DNA of 44,561 nt from Spirochaetota bacterium (GTDB taxonomy: Bacteria; Spirochaetota; Spirochaetia; Treponematales; UBA12059), in contig JADFDI010000015.1 in assembly GCA_018262985.1 (NCBI GenBank), forward strand, positions 1 to 44,561, in the 5' to 3' direction. Below, in pieces: positions 16,609 to 24,876 of this stretch (within the stretch, counting starts at the first letter, position 1; the number at the start of each line of letters is the position of its first letter). The notes beneath the pieces are model-generated. The model was not told where the DNA came from, did no database searches, and saw only the letters and a list, made by a program, of their open reading frames with translations. Both the position numbers and the translations under genes were made by a program.

Positions 16609-16748
16609 TCGGCCTCCTCAGGCGCGCCGATGCCGAACCGGCAACCACCCTCGGGCGTTTTGCAGGGAAACGGTTGTATGGTGCCGCCTGCGGCGGCAGG
16701 AAAATCGCCCGAGGGCTCGAACGGCGCGTGTACCTTGAACGGCTTCAT
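16605..16748 (-). CDS. Leader ORF 3 upstream of uvrB (47 codons, repeat-encoded)
   Basis: ATG at 16748, TGA overlapping leader ORF 2. It differs at His7, Ala20 and an Ile for Val40. It is the most upstream copy and has no GAGG site before its ATG, because the array ends here; only 53 bases separate it from the stop of the hydrogenase-chemoreceptor gene. Confidence 0.33.
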   Translation of the reverse strand: MKPFKVHAPFEPSGDFPAAAGGTIQPFPCKTPEGGCRFGIGAPEEAE

Positions 16749-16801
16749 GGTTGAGGATGTTCGCGCCGCGGAGGGTCGGCAGTCAAGCGCCGGGAGGCGG
16801 T

Positions 16802-18913
16802 TTACCCTTCGACGCTGCGCCGGCTTTCCTCCGAAATCCGCGCGATGCGCTCGAGCGCCTCGAGTATGCCGCCCAGCTCCCCCATGGCCTGGTCGTAGAG
16901 GGCCTTGACCTGCATCGACACGTCGCGCATGGCCTCGACGCCCTGCACCACCTGCGAGCCGCCTGAGGCCATCTCGGACATGGAGTCGAGCAGGGCCGCC
17001 ATCTCTTCGGCCATGGCGTGCACTTCCTCGGCGATCTTCCGCACCGCTTCGCCGGTGCGGCGCGATAGCTCGTCGGACGAGCGCATCTGGTCAAGGATGC
17101 CCTTGAGCGAGGTCTCGATGCGCGAGGCGTTGCCGCCCGTGGCCTCGGCGAGCTTGCGGATCTCTCCGGCCACCACGCCGAATCCTCGGCCGGAGTCGCC
17201 CGCGTGCGCGGCCTCGATGGCGGCGTTCATCGACAGCAGGTTGGTGCGGTCCGCGACGTCCCGGATGACGCCGGCCATCTCGCCGATGCCCGCCACCGAC
17301 TGGAAGACGCGCTTGATGGCCTCGACGGTGGAGGCCATGTCCCGCTCGCCGACGCGAGCGGTATCGGAGAGCGAGTCCATCTGGCTGCGCTTTCCTTCCG
17401 CGATGCGCGAGGCGTTGCCGAGCGTCGCGATCATCTGCTCTACGGCCGCCGACGATTCCTCGATGGCGGCGAACTGCGAATGGCTGCCCTCGTCGAGCCG
17501 GGCGACGGTCTTCCTGATGCCCTCGACCATGCCGCGGGAGCTCTCGACCTCCGCGCCGAGCCGGCTCGACGCCGTTTCGATGGCGGCTTTCTCGTCCTCT
17601 ATCAGGTACTGTCGGTAGAGGTGGCAGTTCTCGCGGCGGTTGAGCCCGTTGTGGATGGCGACCGCCATGCCCTCGCAGCTTTTGTAGCCGCAGCTCGCGC
17701 AGTTCAGGTGGTCCTTTTCCTCTTTCTTCTTCATGGAGGCGTAGATGGCCTTGAACTCGGCCTCGCTCGGCCTGACGACGCGGTTCGCCGTCGAGCGGTC
17801 CACGTAGCGCCGCGCGTACAGGTCGCGCCGCCAGAACTTCCCGAACACCTTGCGCACCTTCCGCGCCGCCGCCGAAGGCGAGAGCCTGCCCGTGCCGTGG
17901 GCCTTCTCGACTTCCTCGCGGCGCGCCTCCACGTTGTATTCGAACTCGTCGGGATTCCGCCCGACGTTGAGCGTGCCGGGACCCGCGTTGCAGCCGTAGG
18001 CGCAGTTGAGGCAGTCCACGAGGAGCGGGTTCTTGCCCTGGCGTACCGACGAGTCGAGGGTGTCGAGGTAGGGGTAGATGAGCTCCGGTCCCTCGATCTT
18101 CCGCGCGACGGCCGCGAGGCCGGGCCGTTCGCGGAGCGCCGTGCGGAGGAGTCCTCCGGGCGTGGAGAACACGACGCCCCGCTCGGCGGGCGGGTTCTCG
18201 TAGGCCGCCGGCTCCTCCTTCCCGAGATCGACCTTCCGTTCCTTCAGGATGGCGTCGAGGGATTTCACCGTCACGTTGTAGTCGCCCAGGCCCGTCTCGT
18301 CGAATTCGCGCCGCTTGGCCGCGCAGGGAGAGACCACCATGACCTTGTGGCCCGCGTACTCCGGAAAGAATTCGCGTATCATCTTGACGGTGTGGAGCAT
18401 CGGGCTGTCCGACGGGGCGAGGTGCGGGAGGAGCTCGGGACGATAGATCTCGACGTAGCTGACGATGGCCGGACAGGGCTGGGCGATGACCAAGGGAGGC
18501 GAATTGCGGTCGACGTGGTCGAGGTAGGACGCCACGGTGAGCTCCGCGCCGAAGCCGACGTCGAAGAAGGCCTTGACGCCGAGGCGCTTCAGCCAGCCGA
18601 GCAGGCGCGGACCGAGTTCGCCGTAGCTCGCGACGAGGGCGGGCGCGACGATGGCGACCATCTGCTCGCCCCGGCGCAGGGCATCGAAGAAGGCGGGGGC
18701 GTCGTCCGCTATCGAGCGGGCGTCGTGGGTGCAGGCTTCGACGCAGCTGCCGCAGCCGATGCACAGGTCGTGGATGATCCTGACCTTCTCGCCGGAACCG
18801 TCGATGCAGTACTTGACGGGACAGACCGCGATGCACATGTGGCAATTGACGCACTTGTCCTCGTCGACTTTTATGACTTCCCGCAGGCTTTTCGCGCCGA
18901 CCGTAGCCGCCAT
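16802..18913 (-). CDS. [FeFe]-hydrogenase-like sensor fused to a chemoreceptor signalling domain
   Basis: A 703-residue soluble fusion. Residues 15-65 hold two 4Fe-4S motifs (Cys21/24/27/31 and Cys51/54/57/61). About 75-315 is an [FeFe]-hydrogenase H-cluster-like domain with altered motifs: QPCPAIVSY instead of TSCCPxW (about 143), [11 protein letters not shown] (about 194) and [15 protein letters not shown] (about 299). Around 403 is a further Fe-S domain of the PF04060 type (CASCGYKSC then a distal Cys). From about 470 to the end is a methyl-accepting chemotaxis signalling domain with the conserved tip [20 protein letters not shown]. There is no transmembrane helix or HAMP domain. It resembles sensory group C/D hydrogenases, so I infer an H2 or redox sensor acting on CheA/CheW. 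The start follows GAGGAGTG. Confidence 0.88.
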   Translation of the reverse strand: MAATVGAKSLREVIKVDEDKCVNCHMCIAVCPVKYCIDGSGEKVRIIHDLCIGCGSCVEACTHDARSIADDAPAFFDALRRGEQMVAIVAPALVASYGELGPRLLGWLKRLGVKAFFDVGFGAELTVASYLDHVDRNSPPLVIAQPCPAIVSYVEIYRPELLPHLAPSDSPMLHTVKMIREFFPEYAGHKVMVVSPCAAKRREFDETGLGDYNVTVKSLDAILKERKVDLGKEEPAAYENPPAERGVVFSTPGGLLRTALRERPGLAAVARKIEGPELIYPYLDTLDSSVRQGKNPLLVDCLNCAYGCNAGPGTLNVGRNPDEFEYNVEARREEVEKAHGTGRLSPSAAARKVRKVFGKFWRRDLYARRYVDRSTANRVVRPSEAEFKAIYASMKKKEEKDHLNCASCGYKSCEGMAVAIHNGLNRRENCHLYRQYLIEDEKAAIETASSRLGAEVESSRGMVEGIRKTVARLDEGSHSQFAAIEESSAAVEQMIATLGNASRIAEGKRSQMDSLSDTARVGERDMASTVEAIKRVFQSVAGIGEMAGVIRDVADRTNLLSMNAAIEAAHAGDSGRGFGVVAGEIRKLAEATGGNASRIETSLKGILDQMRSSDELSRRTGEAVRKIAEEVHAMAEEMAALLDSMSEMASGGSQVVQGVEAMRDVSMQVKALYDQAMGELGGILEALERIARISEESRRSVEG

Positions 18914-19016
18914 CGATCCACTCCTCGCTCCGCCGCGCCGTGACGGAATACATTGTCCATTTAGCGCAAAGTGTAGCGATTCGCGGCGGGATCGCCAGCT
19001 TTGGGGGCCGAAAGCG

Positions 19017-19041
19017 AAAAAAACGCTTCACGGGAAGCGTT
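19017..19041 (-). terminator. Intrinsic terminator reading toward the hydrogenase-sensor gene
   Basis: On the minus strand a 7-bp stem (AACGCTT/AAGCGTT, six-base loop) is followed by a run of seven T (A-run at 19017-19023 on the plus strand, two bases of it inside the stem). It lies about 110 bases before the sensor's start codon, yet no minus-strand gene ends here. It may be an attenuator in the sensor's leader or a block on antisense transcription from the marR side. Confidence 0.55.
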
Positions 19042-19058
19042 GATGAGCCTTTGAGGCC

Positions 19059-19088
19059 TTGACGGATGCTTAACGCTCCCTTTATGTT
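19059..19088 (+). promoter_or_regulatory. Candidate promoter of the marR-ABC exporter operon
   Basis: A -35 TTGACG (19059-19064) and a -10 TATGTT (19083-19088) are separated by 18 bases, about 50 bases upstream of the marR start. Confidence 0.5.
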
Positions 19089-19099
19089 AGCCATGCTAA
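19087..19099. promoter_or_regulatory. Candidate MarR operator (TTAGC-CAT-GCTAA)
   Basis: A perfect 5-bp inverted repeat with a 3-base centre overlaps the end of the -10 box. Binding of the MarR protein here would block its own operon. Position and symmetry are seen; regulation is inferred. Confidence 0.45.
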
Positions 19100-19138
19100 T
19101 TATTAGACATACTACATACAGGAAGGAGACGCGCTTCC

Positions 19139-19663
19139 ATGGGATCGAACGAACGGGCGGAGTCGGGACATACCGGCGGAGAAGGTTCCGGCGGAGGGCG
19201 CGAGCTTGCGGCCAGCCTGCTGGCGGCGTTCGGCGCGCTCATGGCGCGGCGCTGGCGTCCCGGCGCGAATCCCGCCCGACAAGCGGAACACCGGGGCCTG
19301 TGGATACTGCTCGAGGACGCCGAACTCGGCGGGAACGGCCTCCGCGTCGTCGACCTTTGCGAGCGGCTCGGCGTCAAGCCGCCGACGGTCACCCGCGCCG
19401 TCGACGCGCTCGAGCGCCGCGGCCTCGTCTCGCGCGCCGGGGACGCGGCGGACCGGCGCTCGATCCGCGTACGCCTGAGCCAAGCCGGGCTCGAGTGCGC
19501 CCGCTCCGCCCGCGAGCGGGCCCTGGACCAGATGGAGGGGCTCGCGGAACGGCTGGGCCTCGAGGACGCGCGAACCCTCGCCTCGCTCCTCCAGCGTAGC
19601 GCCGGATATTTCTCGGAACTGCACGCCCGCGGATGCGGGAAGGAGAACCACGCCTCATGCTGA
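19139..19663 (+). CDS. MarR-family transcriptional regulator
   Basis: A 174-residue winged-helix regulator. The helix-turn-helix is around residues 75-100 (LRVVDLCERLGVKPPTVTRAVDALE), followed by the wing RRGLVSRAGDAADRRSIRVRLS with the conserved DRR. Terminal helices would form the dimer interface. About 20 Gly/Ser-rich residues precede the domain. The ATG at 19139 lies behind GGAAGGAG. The stop overlaps the ABC gene by seven bases, so it is co-translated with the exporter. By analogy with other marR-ABC operons, it probably represses the exporter until a toxic ligand binds. A matching operator sits on the promoter. Confidence 0.92.
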   Translation: MGSNERAESGHTGGEGSGGGRELAASLLAAFGALMARRWRPGANPARQAEHRGLWILLEDAELGGNGLRVVDLCERLGVKPPTVTRAVDALERRGLVSRAGDAADRRSIRVRLSQAGLECARSARERALDQMEGLAERLGLEDARTLASLLQRSAGYFSELHARGCGKENHASC

Positions 19664-21384
19664 AGCTCTTCAGGCGCCTCGGACCCTGGGCTCCGTCCAT
19701 CGCGGTCGTGCTCGCGCTCGTGTTCGCGCAGTCCATCGCGGACCTCAGCCTGCCCACGCTAATGTCGGACATCGTCGACGAAGGCATCGCCAAAGGCGAC
19801 ATCCCCTTCATCTGGAGGACCGGGCTCTGGATGCTGCTGCTCGCGTTCGCGGGCATCGTCTCCAATCTGGTCGGCGGCTTCCTGGCGTCGCGCGCCGCCC
19901 TCGGCTTCGGCCGCGAGCTCCGCTCGTCGATCTTCCGCCGCGTGAGCTCCTGGTCGCTCGACGGCATCGACCGCTTCGGCGCGGCGAGCCTCGTCACGCG
20001 CACCACGAACGACGTCACGCAGGTCCAGCAGGTGCTCTTCATGATGCTGCGCATGATGGCCATGGCGCCCATGATGGCGATCGGCGGCCTCGTCATGGCG
20101 GTATCGAAGGAGCCGAAGCTGTCCTGGATCCTCGCGGTGTCGGTGCCAGTGCTGGTCGCGGCCATCTCCGTCATCGCCGCGAAGGGCCTGCCGCTCTTCA
20201 CCGCCATCCAGGAGAAGCTCGACGCGCTCAACCGCGTCCTCCGCGAGAAGCTCTCAGGCATCCGCGTCATCCGGGCGTTCGACCGCGCGGCCTACGAGCA
20301 GGGGCGCTTCGAGGAGGCCAACCGCGACCTCACGGACGTCACGCTCAAGGTCAACCGCCTCGTGTCGTTGCTCTTCCCCTTCGTAATGCTGGTGATGAAC
20401 CTGACCACGATCGCGATCGTGTGGTTCGGCGGCCTCGCCATCGACTCGGGCGACGTGAGGATCGGCTCGCTCATGGCCTTCATCCAGTACTCGATGCAGA
20501 TCATGTTCTCGGTGGTCATGGTGTCGGTCATCTTCATCATGGTGCCGCGCGCGTCCGCCTCGGCGCTCCGCATCAACGAGGTGCTCGGGACCGACGACTC
20601 GATCAGGGATCCGGAGCGTCCCGCGACGCCGCCCGAGCCGGCGGGCCGGGTGGAATTCCGCGACGTCGATTTCCGCTATCCGGGCGCGGAGGAGCCGGCG
20701 CTCCGCGGCGTCTCGTTCGTCGCGGAGGCCGGCAAGGTCACCGCGATCATCGGCTCGACCGGCTCGGGGAAGACCACCGTCCTCAACCTGATCGAGCGCT
20801 TCCACGACGCGTCCTCGGGCGCGGTGCTCGTCGACGGCGGCGACGTGCGCGAATACCGCCAGGCGGAGCTGCGCGCGCGGCTCGGCTACGCGCCGCAGAA
20901 GGCCCTCCTGTTCTCGGGCAGCGTCGCGGAGAACGTCCGCTTCGGGGCGCCCGGGGCCGACGACGCGGCGGTGGCCCGCGCCCTCTCGGTGGCGCAGGCG
21001 GCGGACTTCGTCGGGGCCATGGAGGGCGGCTCCGGCGCGTCGGTAACCCAGGGCGGCACCAACGTCTCGGGCGGCCAGCGGCAGCGGCTCGCGGTGGCCC
21101 GCGCCGTGGCCCGCGACCCGTCGGTCTACCTTTTCGACGACACCTTCTCGGCGCTCGACGCGCGTACCGACGCGCGGCTCCGCGCCGCGCTCAGGTCCGA
21201 GACCTCTGGCTCCACCGTCATCATGGTCGCGCAGCGCGTCGGAAGCATCATGGACGCCGACCGCATCGTGGTGCTCGACGAGGGCCGCGTGGCCGGGATC
21301 GGCACCCACGACGAGCTCCTCGAAGGCAACGCGGTGTACCGCGAGATCGTACAGTCACAGCTTTCCGCGGAGGCCGAAGCATGA
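19657..21384 (+). CDS. Multidrug-type ABC exporter half-transporter A (degenerate ATP site)
   Basis: A 575-residue ABC exporter subunit: six transmembrane helices in about residues 15-300 and a nucleotide-binding domain from about 330. Walker A GSTGSGKTT is at about 367-375 and the signature NVSGGQRQRL at about 470. Walker B reads VYLFDD with Asp495 where catalytic Glu is expected. That substitution is typical of the BmrC/TM287-like member of heterodimeric exporters, whose partner keeps the active site. The ATG at 19657 (MLKLFRRLG) is chosen over the in-frame upstream ATG because the family begins there and AAGGAG precedes it. It pairs with the next gene. Confidence 0.9.
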   Translation: MLKLFRRLGPWAPSIAVVLALVFAQSIADLSLPTLMSDIVDEGIAKGDIPFIWRTGLWMLLLAFAGIVSNLVGGFLASRAALGFGRELRSSIFRRVSSWSLDGIDRFGAASLVTRTTNDVTQVQQVLFMMLRMMAMAPMMAIGGLVMAVSKEPKLSWILAVSVPVLVAAISVIAAKGLPLFTAIQEKLDALNRVLREKLSGIRVIRAFDRAAYEQGRFEEANRDLTDVTLKVNRLVSLLFPFVMLVMNLTTIAIVWFGGLAIDSGDVRIGSLMAFIQYSMQIMFSVVMVSVIFIMVPRASASALRINEVLGTDDSIRDPERPATPPEPAGRVEFRDVDFRYPGAEEPALRGVSFVAEAGKVTAIIGSTGSGKTTVLNLIERFHDASSGAVLVDGGDVREYRQAELRARLGYAPQKALLFSGSVAENVRFGAPGADDAAVARALSVAQAADFVGAMEGGSGASVTQGGTNVSGGQRQRLAVARAVARDPSVYLFDDTFSALDARTDARLRAALRSETSGSTVIMVAQRVGSIMDADRIVVLDEGRVAGIGTHDELLEGNAVYREIVQSQLSAEAEA

Positions 21385-23357
21385 GCGGCGAATCGAACGA
21401 CAGGCGCGATGCCGGCCCCGGCGCCGGTCCCGCGAACCGGGCGGCTCGCCCGGACGGATCGGGCGCGGGGGGCTCGGGCGGCGGACAGGCGCGACCCGCT
21501 TCCCGCGGACGCGGCCCCTTCGGACCCGGCCACGGTCCCGGCGGCTTCGCGATGCCCGGCGAAAAGGCGAAGGACTTCAGGGGCAGCTTCCGCAGGCTCC
21601 TCGGCGAGCTCCGCGCGAGCCTGAGGCCGCTCCTCGCGATCGTCGTCCTCGCCGTCCTTTCCACCTCGTTCTCGGTGGCGGGACCGAAGATCCTCGGCAA
21701 GGCCATCACGACCCTCTTCGAAGGCATAATGGCGAAGGCGCGCGGCATCCCCGGCGCCACGGTAGACTTCGACAAGGTCGGCGCCATCCTGCTAGGCCTG
21801 CTCGGGCTCTACGCGGCGTCGGCGGCGCTCTCGTACGCGACCCAGTGGATCTCGGCGGGCGTCGCCCAGCGCACGGTGCGCGAGCTGCGGCGGCGCGTCG
21901 ACCGGAAAATCGACCGCCTGCCGCTCGCGTGGCTCGACGGACGGACGCACGGCGAGATCCTCTCGCGCGTCACCAACGACGTGGACGCGATCGCCAACAC
22001 GCTGCAGCAGAGCCTCTCGCAGATCGTGACCTCGGTGGTCACGCTGGTCGGCTCGGTGGCGATGATGCTCACCATCAGCTGGAAGCTGACCCTGGCGGCG
22101 GTCGCAACCCTTCCCTTCTACGCGTTGGCGACCGCGCTCATCGCTTCGCGCTCGAAGGGCTATTTCAAGGCCCAGCAGAAGGAGCTCGGCGCGCTCAACG
22201 GGCACGTCGAGGAGATGTACTCCGGCCACGCGGTGGTCAAGGCCTTCGGCCGCGAGTCGAAGTCCGTCGAGGATTTCGAGGCGGTGAACGCCCGGCTCTA
22301 CGACGCCGGCTGGAAGGCCCAGTACCTGACGGGCATGATCATGCCGATCATGCAGTTCATCAACAACTCCGGCTACGTGCTCATCGCGGTGGCGGGCGGA
22401 GTTCTCGCGACGAGGCGGCTGCTGGACCTCGGCGACATCCAGGCCTTCATCCAGTACGCGCGGCAGTTCACCCAGCCCATCATGCAGACCGCGAACATCG
22501 CCAACGTCCTTCAGTCGACCATGGCCGCCGCCGAGCGCGTTTTCGAGGTGCTCGACGAGGCGGAGGAAAGCGCGGACCCCGCCGACGACGGGAAACCGGT
22601 CGCCCCGCGCGGCGAGATCTCCTTCGAGTCGATCCGCTTCGGGTATTCCCCCGAGCGCGTCCTCATGGACAGGCTCTCGCTCCGTGCGAGCGCGGGCGGC
22701 ACCGTGGCCATCGTCGGCCCCACGGGCGCGGGCAAGACCACGCTCGTGAACCTGCTCATGCGATTCTACGACGTCTCGGGCGGCCGCATCCTGGTGGACG
22801 GACGCGACGTGCGCGATTTCCCGCGCGGAAAGCTCCGCCGCGCCTTCGGCATGGTCCTCCAGGACGCGTGGCTCTTCAACGGTACCATCCGCGACAATAT
22901 CGCCTACGGCCGCGAGGGGGCGACCGAGGCGGAGGTCGTCGCGGCGGCCGAGGCCGCGCACGCCGACCATTTCATCCGCACCCTGCCGCGCGGCTACGAC
23001 ACCGTGCTCAACGAGGACGCCACCAACCTCTCGCAGGGGCAGAAGCAGCTGCTCACCATCGCGCGCGCCTTCCTCGCCGACCCCGCGGCGCTGATCCTCG
23101 ACGAGGCCACGAGCTCGGTCGACACCCGCACCGAGCTGCTCGTGCGCAAGGGCATGGAGAAGCTCATGAAGGGGCGGACGAGCTTCGTCATCGCGCACCG
23201 GCTCTCGACCGTACGGGACGCCCACACCATCCTCGTGATGAACGAGGGAGCCATCGTCGAGCAGGGTACCCACGCGGAGCTGCTCGCGGCGAAGGGCTTC
23301 TACGCGGACCTTTACCGCAGCCAGTTCCTCGGCCTCGACGCGGAGGCGAGCGCTTGA
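21381..23357 (+). CDS. Multidrug-type ABC exporter half-transporter B (canonical ATP site)
   Basis: A 658-residue partner subunit. The first 60 residues are Gly/Ala/Pro-rich, lack family similarity and are probably disordered. Six transmembrane helices follow (about 75-390), then a complete nucleotide-binding domain: Walker A GPTGAGKTT (446-454), signature LSQGQKQLL (about 550) and Walker B LILDEATSSVD with catalytic Glu575. The start overlaps the stop of the first subunit as ATGA. The two proteins should form a heterodimer with one consensus and one degenerate ATP site, as in BmrCD and LmrCD. Context with MarR suggests drug or toxic-metabolite export. Confidence 0.92.
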   Translation: MSGESNDRRDAGPGAGPANRAARPDGSGAGGSGGGQARPASRGRGPFGPGHGPGGFAMPGEKAKDFRGSFRRLLGELRASLRPLLAIVVLAVLSTSFSVAGPKILGKAITTLFEGIMAKARGIPGATVDFDKVGAILLGLLGLYAASAALSYATQWISAGVAQRTVRELRRRVDRKIDRLPLAWLDGRTHGEILSRVTNDVDAIANTLQQSLSQIVTSVVTLVGSVAMMLTISWKLTLAAVATLPFYALATALIASRSKGYFKAQQKELGALNGHVEEMYSGHAVVKAFGRESKSVEDFEAVNARLYDAGWKAQYLTGMIMPIMQFINNSGYVLIAVAGGVLATRRLLDLGDIQAFIQYARQFTQPIMQTANIANVLQSTMAAAERVFEVLDEAEESADPADDGKPVAPRGEISFESIRFGYSPERVLMDRLSLRASAGGTVAIVGPTGAGKTTLVNLLMRFYDVSGGRILVDGRDVRDFPRGKLRRAFGMVLQDAWLFNGTIRDNIAYGREGATEAEVVAAAEAAHADHFIRTLPRGYDTVLNEDATNLSQGQKQLLTIARAFLADPAALILDEATSSVDTRTELLVRKGMEKLMKGRTSFVIAHRLSTVRDAHTILVMNEGAIVEQGTHAELLAAKGFYADLYRSQFLGLDAEASA

Positions 23358-23378
23358 GGTCTGACGCCCGGATCCGGG

Positions 23379-23406
23379 GCCCGGGCCAGGACGCCGTGGC
23401 CCGGGC
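23379..23406. terminator. Strong hairpin between convergent ABC exporter and amidase genes
   Basis: A perfect 10-bp stem (GCCCGGGCCA with TGGCCCGGGC, 8-base loop) starts 21 bases after the exporter stop. There is no T-run, so it may act as a factor-assisted or bidirectional terminator. The rest of 23358-23553 is very GC-rich and non-coding. Confidence 0.4.
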
Positions 23407-23499
23407 TCGGGCGCCCGGCGCTGAAGGCCGGGGGGCGGCGGCCCGGCGGCGAAGGTCCGGCGGCGAACGCTTGACGGCGCTAGCCGGCGGCTCAGTGCC

Positions 23500-23551
23500 C
23501 CGGGCCGCCGACCAGCTGCACCGGGCCGCCGGCCAGCCGCCCCGGGCCGCC
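23500..23551. repeat. Short 21-bp tandem repeat after the amidase stop
   Basis: The decamer CCGGGCCGCC recurs at 23500, 23521 and 23542 with a strict 21-base period and related spacers (GACCAGCTGCA, GGCCAGCCGCC). It directly follows the amidase stop on the minus strand and may be recent expansion of intergenic sequence. Confidence 0.6.
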
Positions 23552-23553
23552 CT

Positions 23554-24876
23554 CTAGCGGACCAGGGCGGATTCGAGGACTTCGGCGGCGGCGGCGAGCT
23601 CCTCGTCGGCGCCGGAGCGGCCGGCCGCCTGGAGGCCGAGCGGCATGCCCTCGAGCTTCTCTCCGGAGGGCAGCGCGATCGTCGGAACGCCCGCGTGGGT
23701 CCAGGGCAGGTTCATGACCGGGTCGCCGGTGGATTCGAGGCCGCGCGGAGCGGGTCCCGGCGCCGACGGCGAAATCCAGAAGTCCGCGCCCGCCAGCACG
23801 AGCGCGGCGTCGAGTTCCGCTCGAAGCCTGTCCTGACCCGCCCTGTCCGCCGCGAGCTCGTCGGCGCGGATCGCGCGCCCTCGCTCGATGAGGTCGATGG
23901 TACGCGCATGGTAGAGAGCGCGATGGGCGTCGAACCAGGACGCGTGCGTCGCGGCCATCTCGGCGGCCGCGATGCGCCGGTGCCGCGCGTTGACCTCGGC
24001 GACGTCGACCATGGCTTTCACCCGCAGCACGCGGAAGCCCCGGTCGGCGAGCCGGAGGAGCGAGCGTTCGAAAGCCTCGAGCGCGGCGGCCTCGGCCTGC
24101 GCGAGATAGGGGCCGTCGGGAACGAGCAGCACGGGAGGCGTGGCCTCGAAGCGGCGGACGGAGCGCGAAAAGGCTTCGGCATCCCATCCTGTATCGATCA
24201 GCGCCGCTCCGGCCGCCAAGGTCGCGGCGTCCGCGCCGATGAGTCCGACGTGGTCGAGCGAAGGCGCGAAGGGGACCAAGCCGTCCGCGGCCACCCGGCC
24301 GTGGGTCGGCTTCCAGCCCGACACGCCGCAGAAGGCCGCGGGCCGGGAAATCGAGCCGATGGTCTGGGTACCGAGGGCGAGCTCGCAGAAGCCGGCGGCG
24401 ACCGCGGCCGCGGAACCCGAGCTCGAGCCGCCCGGAGTGCGCGAAAGGTCGCGGGGGTTCCGCGTCGGACCCGGCGCGAAGTAGGCGAACTCCGTGGACA
24501 CGGTCTTGCCGAGCACGAGGGCGCCGGCCGCCTTGAGGGCGCGCGTCGCCGAGGCTTCCGGCATCCGGAACAGCTCGGGCGGGAGGCGAGAGCCCGCGCG
24601 GGTCTCGAAGCCGTCCGCGGAGAAAATATCCTTGACGCCGACCAGGCAGCCGAAGAGCGGCGGCCGCGCCGCGGGATCCGGCCAGCGCCGTTCGAGCGCG
24701 GCTGCCTCGGCGCGGAGGCGATCCGCCCGGCCCGGCTCGGGCAGCAAGGCGAGGATTTCAGGTTCGAAGGCCTCCATCCGAGCGAGCGCGAGTTCGACGC
24801 GCGCTCCGAGCGACGTCCCGCCGCGCCGCGCGCGCGCGGCGGCTCCAGCGATTCCCTCGGGCTCGGCGCGGTTCAT
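23554..24876 (-). CDS. Amidase signature family hydrolase
   Basis: A 440-residue amidase-signature enzyme hydrolysing an amide or ureido bond. The catalytic Ser-cisSer-Lys set is visible: Lys in VGVKDIFS, cis-Ser in GGSSSGSAAAVAAG and nucleophile Ser in GTQTIGSISRPA, where the usual GGS is IGS. There is no signal peptide. The ATG at 24876 overlaps the CoA-transferase stop as ATGA; the longer frame upstream is a shadow. It is the last gene of the Mo-hydroxylase operon. I infer it removes ammonia from malonamate or oxamate produced by the AllFGH-like enzyme. Ureidomalonase of oxidative pyrimidine breakdown is also an amidase-signature protein, so direct cleavage of ureidomalonate is an alternative. 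Confidence 0.87.
   Translation of the reverse strand: MNRAEPEGIAGAAARARRGGTSLGARVELALARMEAFEPEILALLPEPGRADRLRAEAAALERRWPDPAARPPLFGCLVGVKDIFSADGFETRAGSRLPPELFRMPEASATRALKAAGALVLGKTVSTEFAYFAPGPTRNPRDLSRTPGGSSSGSAAAVAAGFCELALGTQTIGSISRPAAFCGVSGWKPTHGRVAADGLVPFAPSLDHVGLIGADAATLAAGAALIDTGWDAEAFSRSVRRFEATPPVLLVPDGPYLAQAEAAALEAFERSLLRLADRGFRVLRVKAMVDVAEVNARHRRIAAAEMAATHASWFDAHRALYHARTIDLIERGRAIRADELAADRAGQDRLRAELDAALVLAGADFWISPSAPGPAPRGLESTGDPVMNLPWTHAGVPTIALPSGEKLEGMPLGLQAAGRSGADEELAAAAEVLESALVR

Larger units (their letters stand above)
16284..16748. repeat. 140-bp tandem repeat (3.3 copies) spanning the uvrB start
   Basis: Units begin at 16284, 16424 and 16564, with a partial unit from 16704. The period is exactly 140 bases and copies differ by only a few substitutions. 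The first unit includes the first 15 codons of uvrB. Each unit carries, on the minus strand, a GAGGAGG ribosome-binding site, an ATG and the uvrB-like opening MKPFKV(R/H)APFEPSGD. Each also contains CCCTCGGGCGTTTT paired with AAAATCGCCCGAGGG (one bulge), enclosing a small hairpin TGCCGCC-TNC-GGCGGCA whose middle loop base is T, A or G in the three copies. Confidence 0.93.

Noticed and set aside
16284-16748. CRISPR array interpretation of the repeats upstream of uvrB
   Set aside because: The units are contiguous 140-bp near-identical copies with no variable spacers and no cas genes.
16394-16908. Plus-strand ORFs through the 140-bp repeat (start MYGAA)
   Set aside because: They lack a Shine-Dalgarno and are the complement of the minus-strand copies, which carry the uvrB start signals.
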